From: Ascidia mentula | Taxonomy: Eukaryota; Chordata; Ascidiacea; Phlebobranchia; Ascidiidae | Length of the DNA stretch: 64,000 nt | NCBI GenBank assembly: GCA_947561715.1 | Contig: OX387205.1 | Location: 12,777,001-12,841,000 of the forward strand | Direction: 5' to 3' | Shown: piece after piece, positions 23,299 to 32,985 of the stretch | Layout of the letters: each line of letters begins with the position of its first letter | Position numbering within the stretch: the first letter of the stretch is position 1 | Program-made: the position numbers and the translations under genes | The notes under the pieces: model-generated | Database searches by the model: none | Told to the model about the DNA's origin: nothing | The model's input: the letters and a program-made list of their open reading frames with translations, nothing else

Positions 23299-24725
23299 GG
23301 TTTTACTCTAAATTTAAGAACAAAACCTTGACGTTAGATTAAAGTTGTGTTGAACAATATCTGTTTACAAAATCCTATCTGATTTAACCACTGAATCCCT
23401 TTTCGATGGCATTTTTGTTCCCAGCAATGACAAACCGAAATGGCTGCAATGAAAATCAATGCAAACGTATTGCGGGTGGCAGATGTGTTAACGTGCCACA
23501 AAAGTACAAAACCATTCCAACACCTTCATCTGCTTATTTTACTTTTCAGCTACACGGCCTTCCGAAATGATAGTGAATTTCTGATATCCGAGATTCCCCT
23601 TTTTATAGCCTTTAGCACTTTGTTTCGTATTGTTAAGCCGTCATAAACGCAACTCACGCGGAGTTACTTTAACGTTAATTCTCTTTGTTTCTTCCGTGAC
23701 TCCACAGGATCTCCAATGCAATGGGAGCTGCTGCGCATAGCGACGCTTTGGCCATCTTCATTGTCGCACGTTTGGACCAGTAAAATTGTTCTCACACTTA
23801 CGGTTGTTATGTTAAGTCTGCTCCCGCTCTGACGCACAATTGACCAACTTTTCTTTGGGTCAATATGCATTTAAATGTTGGAAGCCAGCTGTACATTGTT
23901 CGCTTGAGTGTGTTTGTTTCAATGTGTGTAGAACCACCGCTTAAACTCCACATATGTTGCATAACTATTGTCTTTAGTAACCGCGTTTTATACGTAAAAG
24001 AATCTGAAAGTTCTAAAATAAGTTGTATTGGTCTTCGTGGATACGTTAAACACAAATTACGTTCTGGCGCACCAACAACACACCTAATCGGTCATCAAAA
24101 GACACGTGACTCGTTACCTAACTATAGATGGTAGTTTGATAAAAGCAAACTGTTTTGTTTCACAGTCGAATGCACGTCTACGTGTGAACAATTTACTTCC
24201 AACCTGTATGTCACGCAATTGTCATGATTGAAAAAGCTCGGTCAGAGGCAGACCTCATAATTGCTTAGTGGTGACATAAAGTTAAGGTGTCATCATGCGT
24301 GTATTTGTTCTTTCATAATGCGAATCGATGAATGTTTCTTTGTTGTTTGTCGTCGTAAAAGACACGGGGACCGATAAAAATGGTTGATAACTCTTCGACT
24401 TAATGTAACTTCTATTACTGCGTACTTGACTTTTTAATTAAAATGAACAGACAAATGATATTCATTGGCGTGTAGGCCCAATTTCGCGTGGCATGGGTGA
24501 ATATTGTAAGCTTTGTCTACAACTGTGAATTCATGAAACACAAATGCATTTCTCATATTTTATTACTTGAAATGAGAATTTCCGGTCGTTCCATATATAC
24601 TGGTGGATTTTCGGTGGCTTGCGACATTTGCAACCCTGTGAAAAACGAAACGAATGTAATCACAACTTTATTAAGTAAAATGTGTTGTTTAGATATAAAT
24701 TACAATTATCTGCTTTAATCTTACC
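23299..24725. repeat. Spacer between D and E
   Basis: Parallel in order to 21,457-22,706: D promoter, conserved upstream block (24,017-24,120), a decayed CRE-like site (gtcatcatgcgtg near 24,290), downstream block (24,527-24,628) and minus-strand AATAAA at 24,667-24,672. No gene seen. Confidence 0.65.
23601..23607 (-). promoter_or_regulatory. TATA box of gene D
   Basis: GCTATAAAAA on the minus strand, 303 bp upstream of the D start codon. Confidence 0.6.
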
Positions 24726-25402
24726 TCACTCCTCAAGGAGTTGAACCAGATCGACGTCATCATCGTCTGTTGCCATCTCTTCGTTCATCATCATAGCATC
24801 CATCTCCATGTCGTGCATGAGTTGGACGAATTCCTCGTTCCTCTGCAGATCCATCAGTTCTAAGGTGTAAAAATTCTTATACTCCACTCGTAGTAAAAGG
24901 CCAGTATACTGACCTATAGGCTTATACTCTGATTCGCATGTTAGATTTTTAATTTCTTGCAAAAGCACAATTCTTCATACAATGGATTTTTCTTTTGCGT
25001 CCATGTGCTCGTTTAAACCATGAAAGTCATTTCTATGTCGTCTCCTAACTTTTCGCATTGATTAACATCGTAATTTACGGATACTAACCTTGTTCTATCA
25101 TGTCTTCGGGGGAATTATCTCTGCACGCAAAGAGAAAAATAAATGACATACATTATTACTTGCACCACACATCATCAAGCTTTGCTGTTTTACCGGGAAA
25201 TAGCATCCGATCTTGAGACGTGTCGGGCCCACTTTTGAACGTGGACAGGCCATTTCCAGGCTTTATTGTCCCACTTCTTAACATCGCGAATGAAGCGACC
25301 GCGTCGGCGTCTTCGGCTGCTTCGACGGCGCCTTCCCCAAGCGTCAGTGTCGACCAATAGGAGGACGGCAAAAATGAGGGCGAACAGAATAAGTTTATTC
25401 AT
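24726..25402 (-). CDS. Gene E: secreted cationic precursor with decayed heptad repeats
   Basis: Exons 25402-25194, 25120-25089 and 24859-24726 give 124 aa, phases 2 and 1, first donor GTAAAA. The signal peptide is standard. The Arg stretch is GRRRRSSRRRRRGRF. The four heptads are eroded: KKWDNKA, WKWPVHV, QKWARHV, then SRSDAIS, where Trp and Lys are lost and Asp appears. Exon 3 is intact and acidic (ELMDLQRNEE to VDLVQLLEE, stop TGA). The position equivalent to the TATA box (about 25,759-25,766) has changed to CTTCAAAGG on the minus strand. The gene may be weakly expressed or decaying. Confidence 0.75.
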
Positions 25403-26696
25403 TGTTTAGTATCTTTATTGAATTTGATCCAAAAACCATAGAAATTTAAGCATAAAACGTTAGTGATAGATTTCAGCTATATTGAAGAATATCCTTGTAT
25501 AAAAACACGAGACTTTTTAAAACCGCTCGATTCCTTTGCGACGGCGCCTTTATCGCTTATTTATTCCCTGACAGATAGCAGAACAGACTGCTAATAGTTA
25601 TGTAGGAAATCCTTGTAAAAGTTCTTGTCATTTGGGATGGTAAAAGTGCCAACGTATAGCAAAAGGTACCCAACTACCCTGACACTACATTCTGCTTTAA
25701 CACTTCAATCATCAAGCACTTCCATCAGCACAGTGATTTACCGATATTGAAGATTCATCCTTTGAAGCCTCAACCTCTGCATTTCTATTTTTAATCCGCT
25801 ATGAACGCAACCCACGCGTCGGTATCAAAAACTTTAGTGGGCCCTTTATTTCCGAGACTGCATTGAAATATGATGGATTTTTCAAACTGCTGTTCGCGGG
25901 GATGCGTTGGATACCCTTACTGATGTACGTTTAGACCAGTGAAATTGTTGTCATATTTACGGTTGTTACGTTAAGCCTGCTCCCGCTCTGCTGCACAATT
26001 GACCAACTTTTCTTTGGGCCAATATGTATTAAAACGTTGGAAGCCTGTACATTGTTCACTTGAGTATGTTTGCTTCAATTTGCGCACCGCTGAAACTCTG
26101 CAGAAGTTCCACAACTATTGCTTTTACCAACCATGTTTTATACGCATGAATATGTTAAACCCACATTACGTTCTGGTGCACCCATAGCACAGCTCATCGG
26201 TCATCAAATGACACGTGACTCGTTAGTCTGTTGAATCGTTACCTACATATAGACATAGTTTGACAAAAGCAAACAGTTTTGTTTTACAGCCGCATGCACG
26301 TTTACATATAATTTACTCCCAACCTGCATGTCATGAATGATAATACCCAGTTGGAAACTTTTACCCGTACCATGTTAGTTATATCACCATACCCACACCT
26401 GGCCAAACGGACATTGCCTATATGCCTGGATTTTATCGCGAAAGGTAATGTCCGGCTGTACATGGCCATGCCATAGTACACCTGGTGAAACCCGATGATT
26501 TGTGGTAAATTTACGTAAACATCTGGTTTAATGCTGCATTATCCACGGTTAATGTCTGAATTATGCACATACCTATTTTACGCGCGTGTCCCTAGTCTAA
26601 AGGAACCGCAACACACAAAACATACAATTTTGTAGTTTAATTTCAAAACAGTGTCATTGTCCACAATCCATGAATCATTAGAAAAGGCTCCCTGTC

Positions 26697-26776
26697 GGAT
26701 CCACTCGAACCCGCCTCTGTGCCGGATCCACTCGAACCCGCCTCTGTGCCGGATCCACTCGAACCCGCCTCTGTGC
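26697..26776. repeat. 27-bp tandem repeat, three copies
   Basis: The unit starts ggatccactcgaacc and ends ctctgtgcc; three near-perfect units lie head to tail inside the non-homologous insert between the two upstream blocks. Confidence 0.85.
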
Positions 26777-27288
26777 TTGCGATGGTTTCCTTTCGTCGCC
26801 GGTTTCTGCCATGGTTCCAGTCACTAGCCTGGCTTAGTACCAACTTTACTTCATTTCCAACAGCTTCATAAGAACTATTTTCAAATGTGGTGTACTGCAC
26901 GTTTGCATGCAAATATACTGAAGGTTGGTATGTTCAGCCTGCTCCCGCTCTGATGCACAATTGGACAACTTTTCTTTGGGCCAATATTTATTTAACTGTT
27001 AGAAGCCTGTACATTGTTCCCTTGAGTCTGTTTGTTGTAATTTGTATCGGACCACTGCACAAAATCCGCATATGTTGCATAACCATGTCTTATACGTAAA
27101 GGAGTCTTAAAGTCCACAATTAAGTTGTTGCACTTTGTGGATATGTTAAACCAACATTACGTTCTGGTGCACCAAAAGCACAACTCATCGGTCATCAAAT
27201 GATACGTGACTCGTTAGTCTGTTGATCGCCGACTCGTTTCCTAACTATACAAAAAGTGGCTGATCCCGTTTGGTTGCAATGCTCTGGC

Positions 27289-27402
27289 TGCGAAGCCTGC
27301 GAAGCCTGCGAAGCCTGCGAAGCCTGCGAAGCCTGCGAAGCCTGCGAAGCCTGCGAAGCCTGCGAAGCCTGCGAAGCCTGCGAAGCCTGCGAAGCCTGCG
27401 AA
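27289..27402. repeat. 9-bp minisatellite (tgcgaagcc)n, about 12-13 units
   Basis: A perfect head-to-tail run of tgcgaagcc. It is open in both directions (Cys-Glu-Ala on plus, Arg-Leu-Arg on minus) only because the period is a multiple of three. It lies just past the second upstream block. Confidence 0.9.
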
Positions 27403-28223
27403 CCTTTTGATCAAAATACGAGCGCTGAGATCGCAAATATGAAGGGGCCTGCGCAGTGGAGCGTTCCTGCCTTGCTATACGAAAGAATGGTAATACTTTT
27501 TCGTTGTCTAACTATATAAAATATAGTTTGATAGAAGCAAACTATTTTGTTTTACAGCCGCACGTTTGCATGCAAATAATTTACTCCCATGCAATTGTCA
27601 TGAATGATTCAACTCGGTTAGAGACAGGTTTCCTGAATGCTTAGTGGTGAAGAAAACTTAAGGTTGGCGTCATGCGTGTATTTGTTGGTTCGCAATGCGA
27701 ATCGATCCATGTTTTATGTTGTTTGTACCGCGTGTTGCGTAGCAAAATCTAAGCTTATCGGCGAGAAATTTGTATGACGTATGTAAACCAAATCTATGCC
27801 CATCATATTCCAACAAGGTAAAGAGACGTTTTTGATAAATTGCCTGGCGATACGAGATCAACCGTAAAAGACCCGGGGACGGAATAAAAAAATTGCTGAT
27901 GACCCACCGAATTAATTTGACTTTCGTCACTGCGTACTTGACTTTTTAAGATAAATGATATTCATTGGCGTGTAGGCCTAATACCGTGTGGCATTGGTGA
28001 ATATTGTAGGCTTTGTCTGCAACCTGGAAATTATGAAACACAAATGCATTTCTCATATTTTTTTATTTGAAATGAAATTTTCCGGTCATTCCGAATATAC
28101 TGGTGGGTTTTCGGTGGCCTGCGACAATCGCAATCCTGTAAAAAGCGAAACAAATTTACTCACAACTTTATTAAATAAAATGTGTTGTTTAGATATGATA
28201 CAATTATCAGCTTTGATCTTACT

Positions 28224-28895
28224 TTACACCTCTAGAAGTTGAACCAGTTTGGCGTCATCTTCGTCTGTTGACATCTCTTCGTTCATCTTCATAGCGTCCG
28301 TCGCCATGTCTTGCATGAGTTGGACGAATTCCTCGTTCTTCTGCAGGTCCATTAGTTCTGAAGTGTAAAATGTCGGTCTTATACCCTACTCGTAGAAGAA
28401 GTTCGTTGGTTTATACTCTGAATCCCAGGTTAAAATTTTAATTTCTTACAAAAACTGCAGTTCTTCATACAATGGATTTTTCAAATTTTTCGATCATGGC
28501 CTCTTTTAAACCAATAAAGTCATTTCAATGTCGCCTCATTACTTTTCGCAGTAATTAACACGGTAATTTACAGATACTAACCTTGTTCTGTCATGTCTTC
28601 AGGCGACGTGTCTCTGCATGCAAAAATAAAAATAAATGACATTCATGATTACTTGCACCACAAGCTCTTTGCCGTCTTACCCGAACCATTTAGTCCATTT
28701 CTTGACGTGTCCGGCCCACTTGTGAACGTGGCCAGCCCATTTCTGGGCCTTATTGGCCCACTTCCTAACACCGTTAATGAAGCCACCACGTCTTCGGCTG
28801 CTTCGGCGGCGACGACGACGGCGTCTTCTCCAAGCGTCAGTGTCGACCAATAGCAGGACGGCGAAAATCAGGGCGAACAGAATAAGTTTGTTCAT
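28224..28895 (-). CDS. Gene F: secreted cationic precursor with Trp/His heptad repeats
   Basis: Exons 28895-28681, 28613-28582 and 28357-28224 give 126 aa. It has the longest Arg run of the family, nine in a row after the Trp that follows the signal peptide. The heptads are RKWANKA, QKWAGHV, HKWAGHV and KKWTKWF. By my count the mature part of exon 1 has about 20 Lys plus Arg and no acidic residue. Exon 2 reads TSPEDMTEQ and exon 3 ends LVQLLEV. Splice donors are GTAAGA and GTTAGT. Confidence 0.82.
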
Positions 28896-30377
28896 GATTT
28901 TGTTTCCTTAATGAATTTGATCAAAAGATCCTTGAAATGTAGGCTTAAAACGTTAGTGAAGAACTACAGCCATACGGAACAATGACCATTTAGAAAACAC
29001 GATATTTTTCGAAAACGCTCGATTCGACCGAACTTTTTTGTCCAACAAAAGAAAAATTACAATTTGTTTCATGAGAAATCCTTGTAAAAGTTCGTGCCGT
29101 CCGTGATGGTGCGTGCAGCAAAAGTACCAATCTATCCTAACACTTTCTTCTGCGTTAACCCTTCAGCCAACATGCTCTTCCGAGAGCACAGTGATTTTCT
29201 AATATCTGAGATTCATCTTTTATAGCCATGACCGCTGTATTTTTGTTTTGATTCGCCTTGAACGCAACCCACGCGTCGATTACTCAATCTTCAACTTGCT
29301 CTTTTCATTCCATGACTCCTCTCTAATATATCCGGACTTTTCAACCTGCTGTTCGCAGGGACGAGTTTACTATCTTGATCAATGTACGTTTAGACCAGTA
29401 AATTGTTGGTATACTGATAGTTTTTATGTTAAGCCTGCTCCCTTTCTGCTCAAAATTGCCCAACTTTTTTTGGAGGCAATAAGTATTTAACTATTGGAAG
29501 CCAGTACGTTGTTCATTTGACTCTATTTGTTTCAATTCGCATCAAACCACCGCTCAAAACCGCATATGTTGCATAACTATTGTTTTTAGCAACCGTGTTT
29601 TATACGTAAAAGAATTTAAATGTCCAACAATAAGTTGTTTTGGTCTTCGTGAATACGTTGAACCCACATTACGTTCTGGCGCACCAATAACACATCTCAT
29701 CGGTCATCATATGTCACGTGACTCGTTGGTCTGTTGATCATTGACTCGTTACCTATAACTATAGCAGATATTTTGACAAGGCGAACTGTTTTTGTTCTTT
29801 CGCAATGAGTCACAAAATTGAGGCTTATCGACGAGAAACTTTTATGACGTAATTCAGACAAATCTATAGACATCTTATTCCAACAACGTAAATAGACTCA
29901 TATGACATGTTTCTGTGCGATACGAGATCAATCGTTAAAGACACGTGGACCGATTTGGAAAACAAATTGTTTATTTCCGATTTAATTTGACTTTTGTTAA
30001 ACTGTTGAGGACCCTTTAAAAAACATTCATTCGGTTTTATTTTGTTTCAGATTGATTTATTAATGTATTTTAACCACAATGCATATTTGCTTTTTTCAAT
30101 TAAATATTCGGCGAAATGATATATTGATTTGCTATATCGTGTAGCAAGGGTGGTTTTTTAGGCATTGTCTGCAACCCAGAATTCATGAAACACAAATGCA
30201 TTTCTCATATTTTATTATTTGAAATGAAAATTTCCGGTCGTTCCGAATATACTGGTGGGTTTTCGGTGTTCAGCGACATTTGAAATCCTATGAAAAAAAA
30301 AAACAATAGAATCACAACTTCATTTGTCAAAAACTGCTGTTTACATATGAGTCACTATTATCAGGTTCTAACTTACT
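28896..30377. repeat. Spacer between F and G
   Basis: F promoter, conserved upstream block (29,627-29,757), and downstream block (30,178-30,275). Gene G has only an AATGAA variant (30,319-30,324) at the place where D, E and F have AATAAA. No gene seen. Confidence 0.6.
29218..29224 (-). promoter_or_regulatory. TATA box of gene F
   Basis: GGCTATAAAAG on the minus strand, 323 bp upstream of the F start codon. Confidence 0.6.
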
Positions 30378-31031
30378 TTACTCAAGGAGATGATCCAGAT
30401 CGACGTCATCATCGTCTGTTGCCATCTCTTCGTTCAGGTTCATCGCATCCATCTCCATGTCGTGCATGAGTTGGACGAATTCCTCATTATTCTGCAGGTC
30501 CATCAGTTCTGAAGTGTAAAATGTCAGTCTTATACCCTTCTCGTAGAAAAAGGTTAGTAGGCTTATACTCTGATTCGCACGTTAGAAGTTTGGTTTCTTA
30601 CAAAAATACAGTTCTTTATGTAAGCCTACGTCCTTTTGCCTTATTTCAACCAGAATAGTCATTTCAATGCTGCCTGATAACTTTTCGCAAAACATCATAA
30701 TTTACATATACTAACCTTCTTCTGACATGTCTTCGGGCGACTTATCTCTGCATATAAAAAGAAAATTAAATGACATTTATCATTACTTGCACCACACATC
30801 ATAAAGCTCTTCGCCGTCTTACCCGAAAACTCCAATCCATTTCTTGACGTGTCCGGCCCACTTGACAACGTGGCCAGCCCATTTCTTGGCATGACCTACC
30901 CACTTCTTAACACCACGAATGAAGCGACCGCGTCGACGTCTGCTTCTGCGACGACGGCGTCTTCCCCAAGCGTCAGTGTCGACCAATAGGAGGACGGCGA
31001 AAATGAGGGCGAACAGAATAAGTTTATTCAT
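30378..31031 (-). CDS. Gene G: secreted cationic precursor, clearest Trp/His heptad repeat
   Basis: Exons 31031-30823, 30747-30716 and 30508-30378 give 123 aa; phases 2 and 1; donors GTAAGA and GTTAGT. Residues 1-21 are the signal peptide. WGRRRRRRSRRRRGRF is followed by four regular heptads: KKWVGHA, KKWAGHV, VKWAGHV, KKWIGVF. Counting by eye, the mature exon 1 part carries about 19 Lys/Arg and three His, while exons 2-3 carry about 21 Asp/Glu and one Lys, so the precursor is nearly charge-balanced. This fits a propiece that keeps a membrane-active peptide quiet until processing; that role is inferred from known ascidian and fish precursors. No cleavage site is evident beyond the signal peptide. 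Confidence 0.83.
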
Positions 31032-32364
31032 GGTTTAGTTTCTGTTTGAATATCTTAGAAGATAAAGTATTTTAATTTTGGCTTATCATTGCACACAACT
31101 GCACGGATACATAAAAACTATTGCATGAGATATGAAAAACAATTGTATAGTTTTGGTTGTCTCGTTATAAGAAACGCATTTCCAGACAAGAGCTATATTA
31201 CACCTTAAAAAAACACACTGTTTTTCCCATTCTAGAAGCTGATCCCTTTTCAAATCTTACAACCAACAAGCGCTTATAGGAAGCAAAGGCGCTAGTGACT
31301 TTCTAGTTTCTGGGTCAGCTTTTATAGCTTTCGTTTTTACGTTTGTTGTTGTGCTGGACGGGAATAATGTGTTGAGTAATTCTTGCATTCATAAAATAAC
31401 TTTCCCGCCCGAGTCGACCGTTTACTCACACGTGGTTTCTCTTTTATGAATGCATTGCACGTTCTGTGACTGAATTGTGTATTCAAAAGAAAATGAATGC
31501 AGCGAAACCAGGCCATATTATTAAAATTCGTTAGATCCGCGTCGGGAGCTGTTGCCAAGATGTGATTTATTTTTTTATAGACAACCACTTTCATGTGTTT
31601 GAGCATATGGTCTCGACATAAATAGTTGTGTGCGGAATATTCTGTGTACTGGGGAACGCATGCAGTCACTGCAGGCGAACAAATGTATATATATAACATG
31701 ATTCATGCCACATGCACAGTATCTTTCATTAGCATCAATATATAGCCCTTAATATTATTCAAAATATATCAGAAACTGTAATGTTTTTTCCAAGGCAACA
31801 AAACAACTATTATTAACAAAACTTTTTGGTCCGTGTGACGGTTTAATTGATTTTCTATTCCCTGTTATATCTTTCCCATTACATATTGCATGTTTGCTCT
31901 CAATGCATTTTAGCTGCTCATGACATAACATTATTTACGTTTGACGTCACAGGCACATCACGGCAATGTGTTTAAGCGATACGTCATATCACCGGATCTT
32001 GTGAATGTGACAATTTGTTGTTTGATTGAAACTATTTCTTGGGGTTTCCGTGGAGAGTATGGACGAATATTGTTTTATGTTTCTTGGATTTCTTGAACAT
32101 AGAGATTTCTAGGTACATTTTAACGACACAAAGTGTTTTGACATGACCATGCGAAAGCGTTTATCATATTTTATTCACTGAAAACGCAAAGTTTGTATTT
32201 TCTGTGTATATTTGGAGCTTTCATTCCTATCCGAACCTCGTAGTTCTGCAAAACAATGTGGCATTTATTGACAAAAATATAAGTTGCATTCTCTAGGTCA
32301 AAACTGCTTTTTGCAGCTCATACTACATTTTAACGACGAAGATCTCACTTTGCTCCTCAAGGAG
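31032..32364. other. Spacer between G and H
   Basis: Contains the G promoter and stretches related to the A/B spacers (around 31,310-31,390, 31,590-31,690 and 31,910-32,180). A minus-strand AATAAA at 32,264-32,269 lies 96 nt past the H stop. A 120-codon minus frame at 31,337-31,699 lies in this repeated DNA and is not supported. Confidence 0.5.
31320..31326 (-). promoter_or_regulatory. TATA box of gene G
   Basis: GCTATAAAAG on the minus strand, 289 bp upstream of the G start codon; its flank (tcagcttttatagctttcgttt on plus, read in part) matches the A and B promoters rather than those of C, D or F. Confidence 0.6.
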
Positions 32365-32985
32365 TTAGTCCAGACCGACGTAATCATCGTCTGTAGCCAA
32401 CTTTTCGTTCAGTTTCATCGCATCCATCTCTATGTCGTGCATGAGTTGGACGAATTCGTCGTTATTCTGGAGGTCCATTAATTCTGGAACGAAGGAATAT
32501 GGATGAAAATGCATTCGCTTGAAGGTTTTGTTAAACTTAATTGTGGTTGGGTGTTTATACTAGCTTTAGTTATCCGATCCCCTTTCAGGTTTGCCCCTGA
32601 CGAATTTTGTGTGGTTATGATTCCCGATTTGAATATAATAAAGCTTTTGTTCTGTATTTACTCTTCGTAAATGTCTTTATTTTGTACGTTGGGTGTGTTA
32701 TATACCAACCTTGTTGTGTCATTTCTTCTGGCGATCGATCTCTGCATACAAAGCAACACAGTTAAAACAAATCTCTGACATATATCCAGTCAAAGTTGTT
32801 CATGTACCCAATCATCATTACATGACTCACCCAATCCATTTGAAGACGTGACCAGCCCACCTGACCACGTGACCAAGCCATCTACTACCACCCCCGCTGT
32901 GACTTCTACGTCTTCTTCCCCTAGCGTCGGTGCCGACAAGTAGTAAGACGGAAATAATAAGGGTGAACAAAATTCGTCTGGTCAT
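32365..32985 (-). CDS. Gene H: shortest secreted cationic heptad-repeat precursor of the minus cluster
   Basis: Exons 32985-32831, 32741-32710 and 32483-32365 give 101 aa; exon 1 alone is too short to stand out as an open frame. The signal peptide is diverged (MTRRILFTLIISVLLLVGTDA). The Arg stretch is reduced to RGRRRRSHSGGGS. Three shortened heptads follow: RWLGHVV, RWAGHVF, KWIG. Donors are GTGAGT and GTTGGT. Exon 2 reads DRSPEEMTQQ. Exon 3 ends early at a TAA where most relatives have a sense codon before LLEE. A TATA box like those of its neighbours is not evident; a TAAATATATA stretch near 33,050-33,060 is possible. Confidence 0.72.

Larger units (their letters stand above)
25403..28223. 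repeat. Long spacer between E and F with a doubled upstream block and two minisatellites
   Basis: The conserved upstream block occurs twice (26,154-26,240 and 27,120-27,240), with about 550 bp of unrelated sequence between the two homologous stretches (26,343-26,900). This looks like a local duplication or insertion without a peptide gene. It also holds a 27-bp repeat and a 9-bp repeat listed separately, a downstream block (28,021-28,126) and minus-strand AATAAA at 28,167-28,172 for gene F. Open frames here come from the repeats. Confidence 0.6.

Noticed and set aside
26643-26912. 89-codon minus frame with a TEAGSSGSG-type repeat
   Set aside because: Explained by the 27-bp tandem repeat; no further coding support.
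27256-27519. Frame encoding a (Cys-Glu-Ala)n protein
   Set aside because: Product of a 9-bp minisatellite; the opposite strand is equally open, and there is no start context or splice evidence.
28593-28853. 86-codon plus frame over gene F
   Set aside because: Shadow of the F exon 1 on the opposite strand; the minus-strand model has signal peptide, splice sites and family conservation.
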